64,000 nt of DNA from Flavobacterium gilvum (GTDB lineage: Bacteria > Bacteroidota > Bacteroidia > Flavobacteriales > Flavobacteriaceae): contig NZ_CP017479.1 in the NCBI RefSeq assembly GCF_001761465.1, positions 3,472,001 through 3,536,000 of the forward strand, written 5' to 3'. Below are positions 26,685-35,891 of this stretch, piece by piece. The stretch's first letter is position 1, and every line of letters begins with the position of its first letter. Under the pieces are notes generated by a model, which made no database searches, was not told the DNA's origin, and saw only the letters and a list, made by a program, of their open reading frames with translations. Position numbers and translations under genes: made by a program.

Positions 26685-27512
26685 TTACAAACCATAAAAT
26701 TCAACGGCATTACCTCCCCAAAATCTATCTAATTCTTCTTTTTTGAATTTTGAAAAATAATTTGCCACAATCCCACAACATTGATCATAGGATGCTGCAA
26801 GTAAACTTACAGGCCAGTCACTCCCAAACATTAAACGATTTACCCCAAAAGCATCTGTAACGACATCGAGGCAATAACTAAAATCTGACTCTTTCCAATT
26901 GGCCCAATCAGCTTCGGTAACCAAACCAGAAATTTTACAATACACATTCGGGTATTTTGCAATCTCACGAATTCCTTTTTCCCAAAGAGCAAAATCAGCT
27001 TCCTTAAAATCTGGTTTTGCTATGTGGTCAATCACAAAAGGCTGCTCGGGGAAACGTTTCACAATTTCTGCAGCATACTGCAAATGCTTTGGAAAAACCA
27101 ACAAATCATAAGTAAAATTATACTTTGCTAATTTTGCTATTCCAGCACAAAAATCATCTCTTAACAAAAAATCGTCTTCTGGTTCAGCCTGAACAATATG
27201 CCTAAATCCTTTTAGTGATTTAAATTTAAAAAAATACTGTAAACGTTCTTCTAAATTTTCTGCCCTTAAATCAACCCAACCTACAACTCCTTTAATCCAG
27301 TCATTGGCTTCAGCCAATTCCAATAGAAAATGAGTTTCTGCTTCACTTTGGTCTGCTTGAACCGCCACACAACCATCAATTTCATTTTTTTGGAGCAATG
27401 GAAACAAATCTGCAGGAAGAAAATCCCGTTGCAAAATCTTCATGTCTTCATTTATCCAAGAATCTTTTACCGGATGATAATTCCAAAAATGCTGATGACT
27501 ATCTATTTTCAT
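26685..27512 (-). CDS. Amidohydrolase-superfamily lactonase, probable L-fuconolactonase
   Basis: A COG3618-type amidohydrolase of about 275 residues with the metal-site signature KIDSHQHFWNY at the very start, then VVGWVDLRA, FVIDHIAKPDF, CKISGLVTEADW and LMFGSDWPVS. The reading frame extends upstream to 27620, but the ATG at 27512 (MKIDSHQHFW) is chosen because the family begins there and the extension has no conserved sequence. Characterised COG3618 members open L-fucono- and L-rhamno-lactones. Together with fuconate dehydratase and the FAH-family hydrolase this points to L-fuconolactone to L-fuconate. It sits 200 bp after the FAH gene and 99 bp before the NagB fusion. The enzyme class is firm; the lactone identity is inferred from context. 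Confidence 0.8.
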   Translation of the reverse strand: MKIDSHQHFWNYHPVKDSWINEDMKILQRDFLPADLFPLLQKNEIDGCVAVQADQSEAETHFLLELAEANDWIKGVVGWVDLRAENLEERLQYFFKFKSLKGFRHIVQAEPEDDFLLRDDFCAGIAKLAKYNFTYDLLVFPKHLQYAAEIVKRFPEQPFVIDHIAKPDFKEADFALWEKGIREIAKYPNVYCKISGLVTEADWANWKESDFSYCLDVVTDAFGVNRLMFGSDWPVSLLAASYDQCCGIVANYFSKFKKEELDRFWGGNAVEFYGL

Positions 27513-27712
27513 AAGTGGCAATTTTTTAATGTACCATAAATCAGACCATACTACTGAAAAACATTCAAAAAAATTTATTATTATTAAATTCTTCAAAGTC
27601 TTTCTTGATTTCTGACTCAACCTCTCTATAACATACCCCCCTACTTGGTTATCATTTTGAGAATTGAGCCATCTATCAAGTCTAATTCAAAATTGATTAA
27701 TTTTTAATTTTT

Positions 27713-28567
27713 TTATTTTGTGTAGGCTACTGCCAATTGTTTGCTGCTTCCTAAACCTTCCATTCCTAATTCTACAACATCTCCTGCTTTGATGTAAATA
27801 GGTTCTGGTTTAATCCCCAATCCAACTCCCGGAGGTGTTCCTGTACTGATTACATCACCTGGGAGCAAAGTCATAAACTGGCTCAGATAGTGAACCAAAA
27901 ATGGTATTTTGAAAACCAAATTTGAAGTATTACTATTTTGGAATGTTTTCCCGTTTACAGTCAACCACATTGATAAATTGTTGACATCGGCGATTTCATC
28001 CTGAGTCGCCAAGAATGGTCCAAGTGGCGCAAATGTGTCGCACCCTTTTCCTTTGGCCCATTGTCCTCCCATTTCAATCTGAAAAGCTCTTTCGCTATAA
28101 TCGTTGTGTAGGCAATATCCTGCTACGTAATCCAAAGCATCGGCTTCTTCCACATAGCTTGCTTTTTTGCCTACCACAAATGCCAACTCGATTTCCCAAT
28201 CTGTTTTTTGACTGTTTTTTGGTATAACAACATCATCGTTAGGTCCACACAAAGCTGTAGTCGATTTAAAAAAGATAATCGGTTCGGTTGGAATTGGCGC
28301 ATTGGTTTCATGGCAATGATCCACATAATTTAATCCTATGCAAATGATTTTTGAAGGTCTTGCAACAGGAGATCCCAAACGAACAGAAGCATCAACCTCT
28401 GGTAAAACAGGGTTGTTTTCTAATGCCTTTTTTAATTTTTCCAATCCATCATTTTCAAAAAATGCTTCATTATAATCATTCACCAATGACGAAACATCAA
28501 ATCTTTTCTCTCCAATTAAAACCCCTGGTTTCTCTTTTCCAACTTCTCCAAAACGTATTAATTTCAT
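27713..28567 (-). CDS. FAH-family hydrolase, probable 2,4-diketo-3-deoxy-L-fuconate hydrolase
   Basis: A 284-residue cytosolic protein of the fumarylacetoacetate hydrolase family. Motifs are CIGLNYVDHCHE (about residues 76-87), TDWEIELAFVVGKKA (metal-ligand Glu residues), CLHNDYSERAFQ (metal-ligand Asp) and STGTPPGVGLG near the C-terminus. In the non-phosphorylated L-fucose pathway described in Xanthomonas, a FAH-family enzyme splits 2,4-diketo-3-deoxy-L-fuconate to pyruvate and L-lactate. Adjacent lactate-oxidation genes and a fuconate dehydratase in the same window support that role here. Alternatives such as acylpyruvase or ureidoglycolate lyase cannot be excluded on motifs alone. The upstream region has a candidate operator at 28641-28652. 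Confidence 0.8.
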   Translation of the reverse strand: MKLIRFGEVGKEKPGVLIGEKRFDVSSLVNDYNEAFFENDGLEKLKKALENNPVLPEVDASVRLGSPVARPSKIICIGLNYVDHCHETNAPIPTEPIIFFKSTTALCGPNDDVVIPKNSQKTDWEIELAFVVGKKASYVEEADALDYVAGYCLHNDYSERAFQIEMGGQWAKGKGCDTFAPLGPFLATQDEIADVNNLSMWLTVNGKTFQNSNTSNLVFKIPFLVHYLSQFMTLLPGDVISTGTPPGVGLGIKPEPIYIKAGDVVELGMEGLGSSKQLAVAYTK

Positions 28568-28623
28568 TTTTTAAATCTTTTTTGTTATTTAATTAATTCT
28601 CCATTTTTTCAACAATTTCAATC

Positions 28624-28670
28624 TAAATCGTTATTTTTATTAAAACGATTTACTAGTCTGTCCAAATTTT
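28624..28670 (-). promoter_or_regulatory. Candidate operator and promoter upstream of the FAH-family gene
   Basis: The plus strand reads TAAATCGTT at 28624-28632 and TAAAACGATTTA at 28641-28652, the latter a near-palindrome matching the TAAAWCGWTTTA motif seen elsewhere. CAAATTTT follows at 28663-28670; read on the minus strand it is AAAATTTG, one base off TAnnTTTG. Operator and -7-like box are 10 bp apart, the same spacing as at 42797-42826. This suggests repressor control near the transcription start. Confidence 0.45.
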
Positions 28671-28782
28671 TCTAAAAATAGGCATAATGATTTGGATGAC
28701 GAAAGATATAATGTCAAAAAAACTTTTTTTAATCCAATATTACCTTTTTCTAACAATTATTTGTCTTCAATTTAATGTTCAC

Positions 28783-29367
28783 TTATCCAATGACATAAAT
28801 CCTGGCACTTCTTGCTCCGTGTGCGCCTATCACCAAAGACTGTTCAATATCTGCAGTTTTTGAAGGTCCAGCTATGAAAGCTCCAAAACCTTCACGAGCT
28901 GCTTCGATTTTTTTATATGCATGATGCAACGTTGCCACAAGGTTCTTTTTTTCTATTACCAGAACCAAATGTTGGCAAATAAACGGTACAAGTCTGTTTA
29001 TCATTTGACTTTCATAAATCCATACAGCTCCATTTTCGGCAACTCCAACCGTTCCTTCTACATAGGCTTTTTCAAGTTTTTCCAATTCGGAAGCCGATAA
29101 AGAAACAACATGACTATCTACTTCTCCAAGTGCGGCAATCGTATTTACAACGAAATTTCCACTTTCTTTATCGGTTTTCAATTCCTCTTTCAAAAATGAA
29201 ACATCCGAAATCATTTCTACTTTTCCACCAATACCTTCCAGCACCGTTTTAAACTGAGTATATAAATCCTCATAATCAATAACAGAATTCAAATCTATCT
29301 CAGGAAGCGGAACCAATTTTGGTTGATTCTTCGCTATGGTATTCAATATATTTTCTTTTGCACTCAT
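28783..29367 (-). CDS. lutC: L-lactate oxidation complex subunit LutC (LUD-domain protein)
   Basis: A 194-residue LUD-domain (formerly DUF162) protein, one part of the LutABC iron-sulfur complex that oxidises L-lactate to pyruvate in Bacillus and other bacteria. Features include VDSHVVSLSASELEKLE, EGTVGVAENGAVWIYESQMINR (beta-rich central region) and the C-terminal FIAGPSKTADIEQSLVIGAHGARSARIYVIG, a hallmark of LutC/YkgG. The gene starts 24 bp after lutB, so it is co-transcribed and last in the lactate operon. In this context it would oxidise lactate produced by the diketo-fuconate hydrolase encoded immediately downstream. Confidence 0.9.
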   Translation of the reverse strand: MSAKENILNTIAKNQPKLVPLPEIDLNSVIDYEDLYTQFKTVLEGIGGKVEMISDVSFLKEELKTDKESGNFVVNTIAALGEVDSHVVSLSASELEKLEKAYVEGTVGVAENGAVWIYESQMINRLVPFICQHLVLVIEKKNLVATLHHAYKKIEAAREGFGAFIAGPSKTADIEQSLVIGAHGARSARIYVIG

Positions 29368-29391
29368 CTCTTATCTTCTAAGGAGTTCTTT

Positions 29392-30765
29392 TTATTTTTT
29401 GGTTTTCCCATTTTTCAAATACCAATCACGGAACGACTCTTTTGGAGGTTCAGGCATTTCTCTTTGCTTAAACCAAACATTCAATTCATTGTTAACCATA
29501 AAAGGGAACAACTTCATAATCCATCTTCCCATTTTACCCGAAAAACGATACAATTTGGGATTAGAAAGTACAATATTCATCCCTTCCATACTTATTTTTT
29601 TACTGGCGGCGACATAGCCTTCAGCCGCTATTACCTGTCTCCATTTCCACAACTGTTCGTGAATATTAATTTTCACCGGACAAACATTGGTACAACTACC
29701 GCATAAAGTCGATGCAAATGGCAAATCGGCATTGGCTTTCATATCCAAATTTGGGTTCAAAATTGAGCCAATAGGCCCTGCTACCGCGGTATGATAACTA
29801 TGTCCACCACTACGGCGGTACACCGGACAGGTATTGAAACAAGCCGCACAACGAATACATTTTAAAGAATTCCGAAAATCCTCGCGCCCAAGTTGTCTAC
29901 TACGTCCATTATCAACGATTACAATATGCATTTCCTGTCCCGGTCTAGGTCTATGGAAATGACTCGAATAAGTAGTTATGGGTTGTCCCGTGGCACTTCT
30001 GGCTAATAATCGTAAGAAAACTGACAGATGTTCTGCTTTTGGAATTAATTTTTCAAATCCCATACAGGCAATATGTACCGGTGCAGTATGTGCACCCATA
30101 TCGGCGTTTCCTTCATTGGTACAAACCACAAATCCGCCTGTTTCGGCAATGGCAAAATTAACTCCTGTAATTGCCAAATCCGATTCTACAAACTTATTAC
30201 GTAAGTGTTGTCTTGCTGCTTCGGTAAGATATTGCGGATCGTTATTTCCTTTTTCGGTTTGCAAATGCTCATGAAAAGTAGCACTTACATCTTCTTTTTT
30301 TAAGTGAATTGCAGGCAATACGATATGACTTGGAGGTTCATTTCGGAATTGAACAATTCGTTCGCCCAAATCCGTATCAACAACCTCAATCCCATTATGT
30401 TGCAAATATTCATTCAAATGACATTCTTCGGTAAGCATACTTTTGCTTTTCACAATCTTTTTAATATTGTGTTTTCGAATGATTTCGTGAATGATTTTAT
30501 TATGCTCGTCACCATCGGCTGCCCAATGTATTTTTACTCCATTGGCGATGGCTTTTTCTTCAAACTCTTTTAGATAATTGGAAAGATTGGAGAGTGTATG
30601 ATTCTTTATTTGAGAACCCCATTCTCTTAACTGTTCCCACTCTGGTATACCATGAGCTGCTTTGTCTCGTTTCTCACGAACAAACCATAAAGTTTCGTCG
30701 TGCCAATTTGTTCTTGGCTCGTCTGCTATAAATTTTTCCGCTAAATCAGAATGTGTTGTTTTCAT
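29392..30765 (-). CDS. lutB: L-lactate oxidation iron-sulfur subunit LutB
   Basis: A 457-residue cytosolic protein with an N-terminal LUD-like domain (ITGVNFAIAETGGFVVCTNEGNADM near residues 200-225) and a C-terminal pair of 4Fe-4S motifs: CIRCAACFNTCPVYRRSGG near 308 and CGSCTNVCPVKI near 358. This layout matches LutB/YkgF of the three-part lactate oxidation complex. It begins only 1 bp after the GH95 stop codon, so the two genes may be translationally coupled. That arrangement is odd because lutA, lutB and lutC are usually contiguous. Its job here is probably recycling lactate from fucose. Confidence 0.92.
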   Translation of the reverse strand: MKTTHSDLAEKFIADEPRTNWHDETLWFVREKRDKAAHGIPEWEQLREWGSQIKNHTLSNLSNYLKEFEEKAIANGVKIHWAADGDEHNKIIHEIIRKHNIKKIVKSKSMLTEECHLNEYLQHNGIEVVDTDLGERIVQFRNEPPSHIVLPAIHLKKEDVSATFHEHLQTEKGNNDPQYLTEAARQHLRNKFVESDLAITGVNFAIAETGGFVVCTNEGNADMGAHTAPVHIACMGFEKLIPKAEHLSVFLRLLARSATGQPITTYSSHFHRPRPGQEMHIVIVDNGRSRQLGREDFRNSLKCIRCAACFNTCPVYRRSGGHSYHTAVAGPIGSILNPNLDMKANADLPFASTLCGSCTNVCPVKINIHEQLWKWRQVIAAEGYVAASKKISMEGMNIVLSNPKLYRFSGKMGRWIMKLFPFMVNNELNVWFKQREMPEPPKESFRDWYLKNGKTKK

Positions 30766-30766
30766 T

Positions 30767-33022
30767 TTACTTCTTAAAAGTTTCTTTTAATTCAGCATTT
30801 AACAAATATCTTCCTCCCGGCTGAGTCTTGATTTCAATAACATTATTTCCGTTTTGCAACTTACAAACACCTCCAACTTTTGAAAATAATTTTACACTTT
30901 CCAATTTTCCATCTTTCCATTTCATATCCACCTCAAAGCCTCCTCTGGCACACAAACCATTTGCTTCACCATTTTTCCATGCCTTTGGAAGAGCAGGAAG
31001 TAACTGAATTTTATCTGTTTGACTTTGAATAAGCATCTCTGTCATAGCAGCACTAATTCCAAAATTACCATCTAACTGAAATGGAGGATGATTACAAAAT
31101 AAATTGGGCAGTGTATTATACTTTAGCAATCCACGCAACATGATTTCGGCACGATCACCTTCGCCCAAGCGAGCCCAAAGGGCACAACGCCAAGGCCAAG
31201 TCCATGAACGACGACTATCACCAACAGTAGATTCAACGGTAAAAGGGGTGTTTTCATTTTTTCCAAAATTTCCACTTCGGCTACGCAATGAAATAATAGC
31301 TGCTTTGGCAAATTCTGGCGTAGTGGAAATACTAATTTGGCGACCTGGATATACTGCAAAAAGATGTGATGTATGACGGTGTTCATCGTTTGGATCGTCT
31401 CGATCTGTTTGCCATTCCTGCAATTGTCCCCATTTTCCAATTTTATTCGAAGCTAAACGGGCTTGCATATCTGCCACTTTCTTTTGATAATCAACATCAA
31501 TACCCAATGCTTTGGATGCATCGAGATAGTTTTGGAACAAATCCCAAACCAACTGCTGATCCATCATAACACCATCTTCTCTTGGTCCATGTTCTGGCGA
31601 CCAACCATTAGGGACCATCAATTGACCATCGGGCATTGTTTTTAAATTATCTTCCCAATATTCACAAATCTCTTTGATAATGGGATAAGCCGTTTGTCTC
31701 AAGTAATTATTATCTTTAATAAATGCCCAATGTTCATACACATGTTGAGCATACCAAGCACTAGCAGGTATATTCCATTCCCATCCATTTCCGCCAAATA
31801 TGTTTTGGCTGGTACGAGCCGTCCAACCGCGTGTTTTTTCTCCAAAAGCTTTGCGGGTTGCAATGCGACAAGGTTCTTGAGCTGCAACAATAAAATCAAT
31901 CAAGGGCAATTGACATTCTGATAAATTAGTCGATTCAGCCGCCCAGTAATTCATTTGTATATTAATATTATTATGATAATCACTTGCCCAAGCCGGTTTA
32001 TTGCTATCATTCCACAAACCTTGTAAATTAGCAGGCAAACCACCCGGACGAGAACTGCTTGCTAATAAATAACGACCATATTGAAACATCGTTTCTTCCA
32101 AATCGGGGTCAACTCCACCAGCTGCATATTTTTTTAATCGTTCGTTAGTTGGCAAAATAGAAGTTGCAGCATCAGAACTTCCTATATTAATATTGACACG
32201 CGACAGCAATCCATTCAAATCCTTGACGTGTGCTTCTCGCAACTTTTTGTATCCTTTTGCTTCCGCTGCCAATAATTCTTTTTCAATTAGCGGCATCGGA
32301 TCTGATCCTCTCCAATTGGATTTATAATCGGGTTTATAGTTGGTACGAGCATCCAAAATCAACACCAAAGAATTACATTTTTCAAAAATCAATTTTGTTC
32401 CCTCCACCCACACTTTTCCGCCTTTGTTTTGTACCGAAAGTTTAGCGGCATACTTCAAATTATTAGGCATTTCTCCTTCGAAACTAATGCTGTTTCCTGA
32501 TGCTTTACTTGAGGCGCCTTGAGCAGAACCCAATGCAATACTTCCCGAAAAAACACTTTTCTTATTAGCTTTATACTCAAAAACCATTACTTGATCCGGA
32601 TAACTAGCAAAACCTTCACGGCTAATTATAGCCCCATTCATGGTAAAGTTGGTTTGATGAATCCCAGATGAAATATCAAGTGAACGGGAATAATCTGAAA
32701 AATTACCTTTATTAGTAAAATCAATCGTTATCTCACCAAAGTTGCGATACGAACCAAAGCCATGATCTCCAGTTTCGTACTTGCCGTCCCAATTGTTGTC
32801 TCCTGACCAAAGACTTTGCTCATTAAACTGAATAACTTCGTGTTCTACACCACCAAAAAACATCGCACCCAACCGACCGTTACCAATAGGCAAAGCTTCA
32901 GCAAACCATTTTACTGCTGGTTTTTGATACCATATTTTTACAGGTTCATTCTTTTGAGCCAAAGAAATATGACCAACAAATAACATTACTATTAAAAGTA
33001 AAAAACTCTTTATTTTTTTCAT
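30767..33022 (-). CDS. Secreted GH95 alpha-L-fucosidase
   Basis: A GH95 enzyme of about 751 residues that cleaves terminal alpha-L-fucose, classically alpha-1,2-linked. The ATG at 33022 (MKKIKSFLLLIVMLFVG) is preferred over 33055 because it gives a normal signal peptide ending ISLAQ. Motifs include WFAEALPIGNGRLGAM near the start, NNINIQMNYWAAESTNL (the Asn pair that activates water in GH95), VPNGWSPEHGPRED (catalytic Glu region) and PFQLDGNFGISAAMTEM (Asp region). All known catalytic positions are present, so it should be active. It lies between lutA (111 bp upstream) and lutB (1 bp downstream), so fucose release and lactate oxidation appear to be co-expressed. Confidence 0.93.
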   Translation of the reverse strand: MKKIKSFLLLIVMLFVGHISLAQKNEPVKIWYQKPAVKWFAEALPIGNGRLGAMFFGGVEHEVIQFNEQSLWSGDNNWDGKYETGDHGFGSYRNFGEITIDFTNKGNFSDYSRSLDISSGIHQTNFTMNGAIISREGFASYPDQVMVFEYKANKKSVFSGSIALGSAQGASSKASGNSISFEGEMPNNLKYAAKLSVQNKGGKVWVEGTKLIFEKCNSLVLILDARTNYKPDYKSNWRGSDPMPLIEKELLAAEAKGYKKLREAHVKDLNGLLSRVNINIGSSDAATSILPTNERLKKYAAGGVDPDLEETMFQYGRYLLASSSRPGGLPANLQGLWNDSNKPAWASDYHNNINIQMNYWAAESTNLSECQLPLIDFIVAAQEPCRIATRKAFGEKTRGWTARTSQNIFGGNGWEWNIPASAWYAQHVYEHWAFIKDNNYLRQTAYPIIKEICEYWEDNLKTMPDGQLMVPNGWSPEHGPREDGVMMDQQLVWDLFQNYLDASKALGIDVDYQKKVADMQARLASNKIGKWGQLQEWQTDRDDPNDEHRHTSHLFAVYPGRQISISTTPEFAKAAIISLRSRSGNFGKNENTPFTVESTVGDSRRSWTWPWRCALWARLGEGDRAEIMLRGLLKYNTLPNLFCNHPPFQLDGNFGISAAMTEMLIQSQTDKIQLLPALPKAWKNGEANGLCARGGFEVDMKWKDGKLESVKLFSKVGGVCKLQNGNNVIEIKTQPGGRYLLNAELKETFKK

Positions 33023-33133
33023 TATTTTGAATGAATATATTAATAAAAATGACAATCCATAATTAGCACCTCAAATCAATTCGCTTGTCATTTTGTCTGA
33101 AAATTTCTTTTGATACCTAAAATTATAATTGAT

Positions 33134-33871
33134 TTATAGCACACTATTCAATATCTCGGCGATATGAATGGTTTTCACTTTGCTTCCATCACGTTTTAGA
33201 ATTCCTTCCAAATGCATCAGGCAACTTGTGTCTCCACCTGTGATATAATCAACGTCATTGGCTTCATGCTGACTTATTCTGTCTTTACCCATTTTTACGC
33301 TTACGGCTTCTTCAAAAACGCAAAATGTTCCTCCAAAACCACAACATTCGTCATTGCGTTTTGGTCTTTTGAGTTCAATTCCTTTGACCATTTTCAACAA
33401 TGTTTCGGCTTTGGAAAATTCGGGTAACATTCTTTCGGTCATAGAGGAAAGATTTAGCCCTCGCTGTCCGTGGCAACTGTTGTGCAATCCTACTTTATAA
33501 GGAAAACTGGCGTTAAGATTTTCTACTTTCAAAATATCAGTAAGAAACTCTGTTAGTTCATAAACTGTATTTCTAATTTTTGTTGCCTCATCTGGATTTT
33601 TGTCATCGTGCAAATGTTCTTTTACGTGTAAAACGCAACTTCCTGAAGGAGCAACGATATAATCAAATCCAGCAAAATTTTTGACAAAATTAGTATCGCA
33701 ACCTTTACCCAAACTTGCAAAGCCACTGTTTGCCATTGGCTGTCCGCAACAAGTTTGTTCTAAAGGAAAAGTAACGTCGCATCCCAATTTTTCCAATAAC
33801 TGCAATGTGGCAATTCCCACATTTGGATAAAACTGGTCTATATAACAGGGAATGAATAAGGCAATCTTCAT
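33134..33871 (-). CDS. lutA: L-lactate oxidation subunit LutA (CCG-domain protein)
   Basis: A 245-residue protein with two Cys-rich CCG motifs, EQTCCGQPMANSG (about residues 38-50) and DECCGFGGTFCVFEEAVS (about 185-202), as in LutA/YkgE and heterodisulfide-reductase-like subunits that bind iron-sulfur clusters. It begins MKIALFIPCYIDQFYPNVG, typical of LutA, and has no signal peptide. It is the first gene of lutA, GH95, lutB, lutC. Its upstream gap of 382 bp holds a palindromic intergenic repeat. Electron acceptor and regulation are not visible. Confidence 0.92.
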   Translation of the reverse strand: MKIALFIPCYIDQFYPNVGIATLQLLEKLGCDVTFPLEQTCCGQPMANSGFASLGKGCDTNFVKNFAGFDYIVAPSGSCVLHVKEHLHDDKNPDEATKIRNTVYELTEFLTDILKVENLNASFPYKVGLHNSCHGQRGLNLSSMTERMLPEFSKAETLLKMVKGIELKRPKRNDECCGFGGTFCVFEEAVSVKMGKDRISQHEANDVDYITGGDTSCLMHLEGILKRDGSKVKTIHIAEILNSVL

Positions 33872-34253
33872 TTTTTTGGAGTTAAATTAATGAATTTTTA
33901 GCAACATAAGAAACTTGAATTCAACACAATTACGATTACCACATGGTATTCTTACTTAGCTAATATTTTAAAATCATAAAGTTAAAATTGTTCAACCGAA
34001 TTTATTAGCTCTATATTATCTTTATTTAATCATCAATTGTCTTTTAGTTAAAATTGAACAATTCAACCAAAAGTATTTTTATCTCAAAATCTGCATTAGA
34101 TTATATTTCGCAAAGAAACACAAAGAATTCGCAAAGTTTCGCGAAATTTCTAAAGCCATTTTCAAGAAGACACTTTTTCTTTGCGAATCTTTGTGTTACC
34201 TCTGAGTATCTTCGTGAAAATTATTCTTATTGCTTAATCTGGGTTTATACAGG
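33872..34253. other. Intergenic region between the sulfatase stop and lutA, with a palindromic repeat
   Basis: About 380 bp without a convincing gene. The left part should contain the lutA promoter, but I see no TAnnTTTG match. The right part contains the inverted repeat at 34118-34196. Confidence 0.6.
34118..34196. repeat. Imperfect inverted repeat, flavobacterial intergenic type
   Basis: ACACAAAGAATTCGCAAAG (34118-34136) and CTTTGCGAATCTTTGTGT (34179-34196) are inverted copies differing by one inserted base. The intervening and following sequence (TTTCGCGAAA, ATCTTCGTGAAAA) adds partial symmetry. It lies after the sulfatase stop at 34254. Such elements are common between flavobacterial genes; function unknown. 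Confidence 0.6.
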
Positions 34254-35780
34254 CTATTTATTTTCCAAAACTATTTTTTCGGCTTCTTTGTCACCATACT
34301 TTTTAATTGCATCGATAAGTTTTTGTTTCAACATTACCGTAGTTTTCTCTAAGCCTTTTTTACCATAAATATTATTCATTTCGCTTGGATCTTTTGACAA
34401 ATCATATAATTCCCATGCATCATGAATTTTGTAAAAACGAATGAGTTTATACTGCTTTGTTTTGACTCCAAAGTGCGGCACTACCGAATGTTCCCCCCAT
34501 TCGTAATAATGGTAATAGGAATAATCCCTCCATTTTTTTGTTACATCTTTTTTTAATAATGACAAAAAAGAATCTCCCTGAACATCTGAAGGAATGGTAA
34601 CATTAGCAAAATCCAAAAGAGTTGGCGCAAAATCAACATTTTGAACAATATCATTGTTTTTAGAATTCGGCTTAATCATAGGCGGATATTTGATTATCAA
34701 CGGCGTTTTAAACGATTCCTCGTACATGAAACGCTTATCAAAAAAACCGTGTTCACCCAAATAAAATCCTTGATCTGATGTATAAACAACAAGCGTGTTT
34801 TCTTCCAGACCATTTGCTTTTAGGTAATCCATTAATTCGCCAATATTTCTATCCAATGAAACAGCTGTACTCATATAATCATGCATATAGCGTTGGTATT
34901 TCCACTCTATAAGCTCCTTTCCGCTAAGATTTCTTTTAAAAAAATCCTCTTCAATTGGTTTGTAATAAGCATCTACTTTGGCCCTTTGCTCTGGTGTCAT
35001 ACGAGAAAAATTTTCGCTTCCCATATCCTTATCAGGCTGAACTTTCAAGTCATATCCCAATCGCATTGTATTGGCAATATTCATATCCTGATGTGCAGCA
35101 GCATACCTGTTTTCATAATTATCATAAAAATTCTTTGGTAATGGAAATTTATAATCGTCCAAAACATGAGTATCCGGCAACCAAATACGATGTGTAGCTT
35201 TATGTCCTACCACCAAACAAAAAGGTTTTGACTTGTCTCTTTTGTTAAGCCAATCTTCAGAAACCTGAGTAATGATATCGGTTACATATCCCTGAACACG
35301 TTTTTTGCCTTGTCCTTTTACAAAGAAATCGGGATTGTAATAATACCCCTGTCCTTCTAAAATTTGCCAAAAATCAAACCCTTGAGGCTCGCTTTCCAAA
35401 TGCCATTTTCCAATCCACGCCGTCTCATAACCATTTGCTTTTAGCTGTTTTACAAAAGAATCCTGAGAAGAATCAAATGTACTCGTATTGTCCTTGAAAC
35501 CGTTTACATGACTGAATTTCCCCGTAAGAAATGTTGCGCGGCTGGGACCACAAATCGAATTGGTCACGCAGGCATTAGTAAAAAGCATTCCCTGACTGGC
35601 CAACTTATCGATGTTTGGAGTGACCTTATAAGGGGCTCCGTAGGCTCCAATCGATTGATATGCATGATCATCTGAAATGATTACGATTATGTTTGGTTGT
35701 TTTTTTGCCCCTTGTCCATAACTTACAAACGAAATGAACATTGGGAAAATTATATAAAGAAAATAGGTTACTTTTTTCAT
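34254..35780 (-). CDS. Secreted type I (S1 family) sulfatase, possibly N-acetylglucosamine-6-sulfatase-like
   Basis: A 508-residue formylglycine sulfatase with a signal peptide (about 1-22). The metal site starts with VIISDDHAYQS (D37, D38). The sulfatase signature is SICGPSRATFLTGKFSHVNGF, with C77 in CxPxR as the residue converted to formylglycine. IGKWHL near residue 122, a conserved GHKATHR and YTSDQGFYLGEHGFFDKR provide further catalytic and metal ligands. The GPSRATFLTGKFSHVNGF context resembles enzymes acting on 6-sulfated GlcNAc, which would fit GH20 neighbours, but subfamily is my inference. It is last in the unit read 42731 down to 34254. Confidence 0.9.
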   Translation of the reverse strand: MKKVTYFLYIIFPMFISFVSYGQGAKKQPNIIVIISDDHAYQSIGAYGAPYKVTPNIDKLASQGMLFTNACVTNSICGPSRATFLTGKFSHVNGFKDNTSTFDSSQDSFVKQLKANGYETAWIGKWHLESEPQGFDFWQILEGQGYYYNPDFFVKGQGKKRVQGYVTDIITQVSEDWLNKRDKSKPFCLVVGHKATHRIWLPDTHVLDDYKFPLPKNFYDNYENRYAAAHQDMNIANTMRLGYDLKVQPDKDMGSENFSRMTPEQRAKVDAYYKPIEEDFFKRNLSGKELIEWKYQRYMHDYMSTAVSLDRNIGELMDYLKANGLEENTLVVYTSDQGFYLGEHGFFDKRFMYEESFKTPLIIKYPPMIKPNSKNNDIVQNVDFAPTLLDFANVTIPSDVQGDSFLSLLKKDVTKKWRDYSYYHYYEWGEHSVVPHFGVKTKQYKLIRFYKIHDAWELYDLSKDPSEMNNIYGKKGLEKTTVMLKQKLIDAIKKYGDKEAEKIVLENK

Positions 35781-35891
35781 AGTAATTTGTAATTATTTTA
35801 TATTTAATTCGTTGATAAATTAAACCATTCCGTTTTTTATTTAGTAGATTTTGAATGAATTATAAGAAAAGCTGTCAATCAAAACGCATTG

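Noticed and set aside
27513..27620. 36-residue N-terminal extension of the fuconolactonase-like protein
   Set aside because: The family begins at the DSHQHFW motif, and the extension shows no signal peptide or conserved sequence.
34054..34368. 104-residue plus-strand ORF overlapping the sulfatase 3' end and the repeat
   Set aside because: It runs antisense to the sulfatase and through an inverted repeat, with no recognisable motif or ribosome-binding region.
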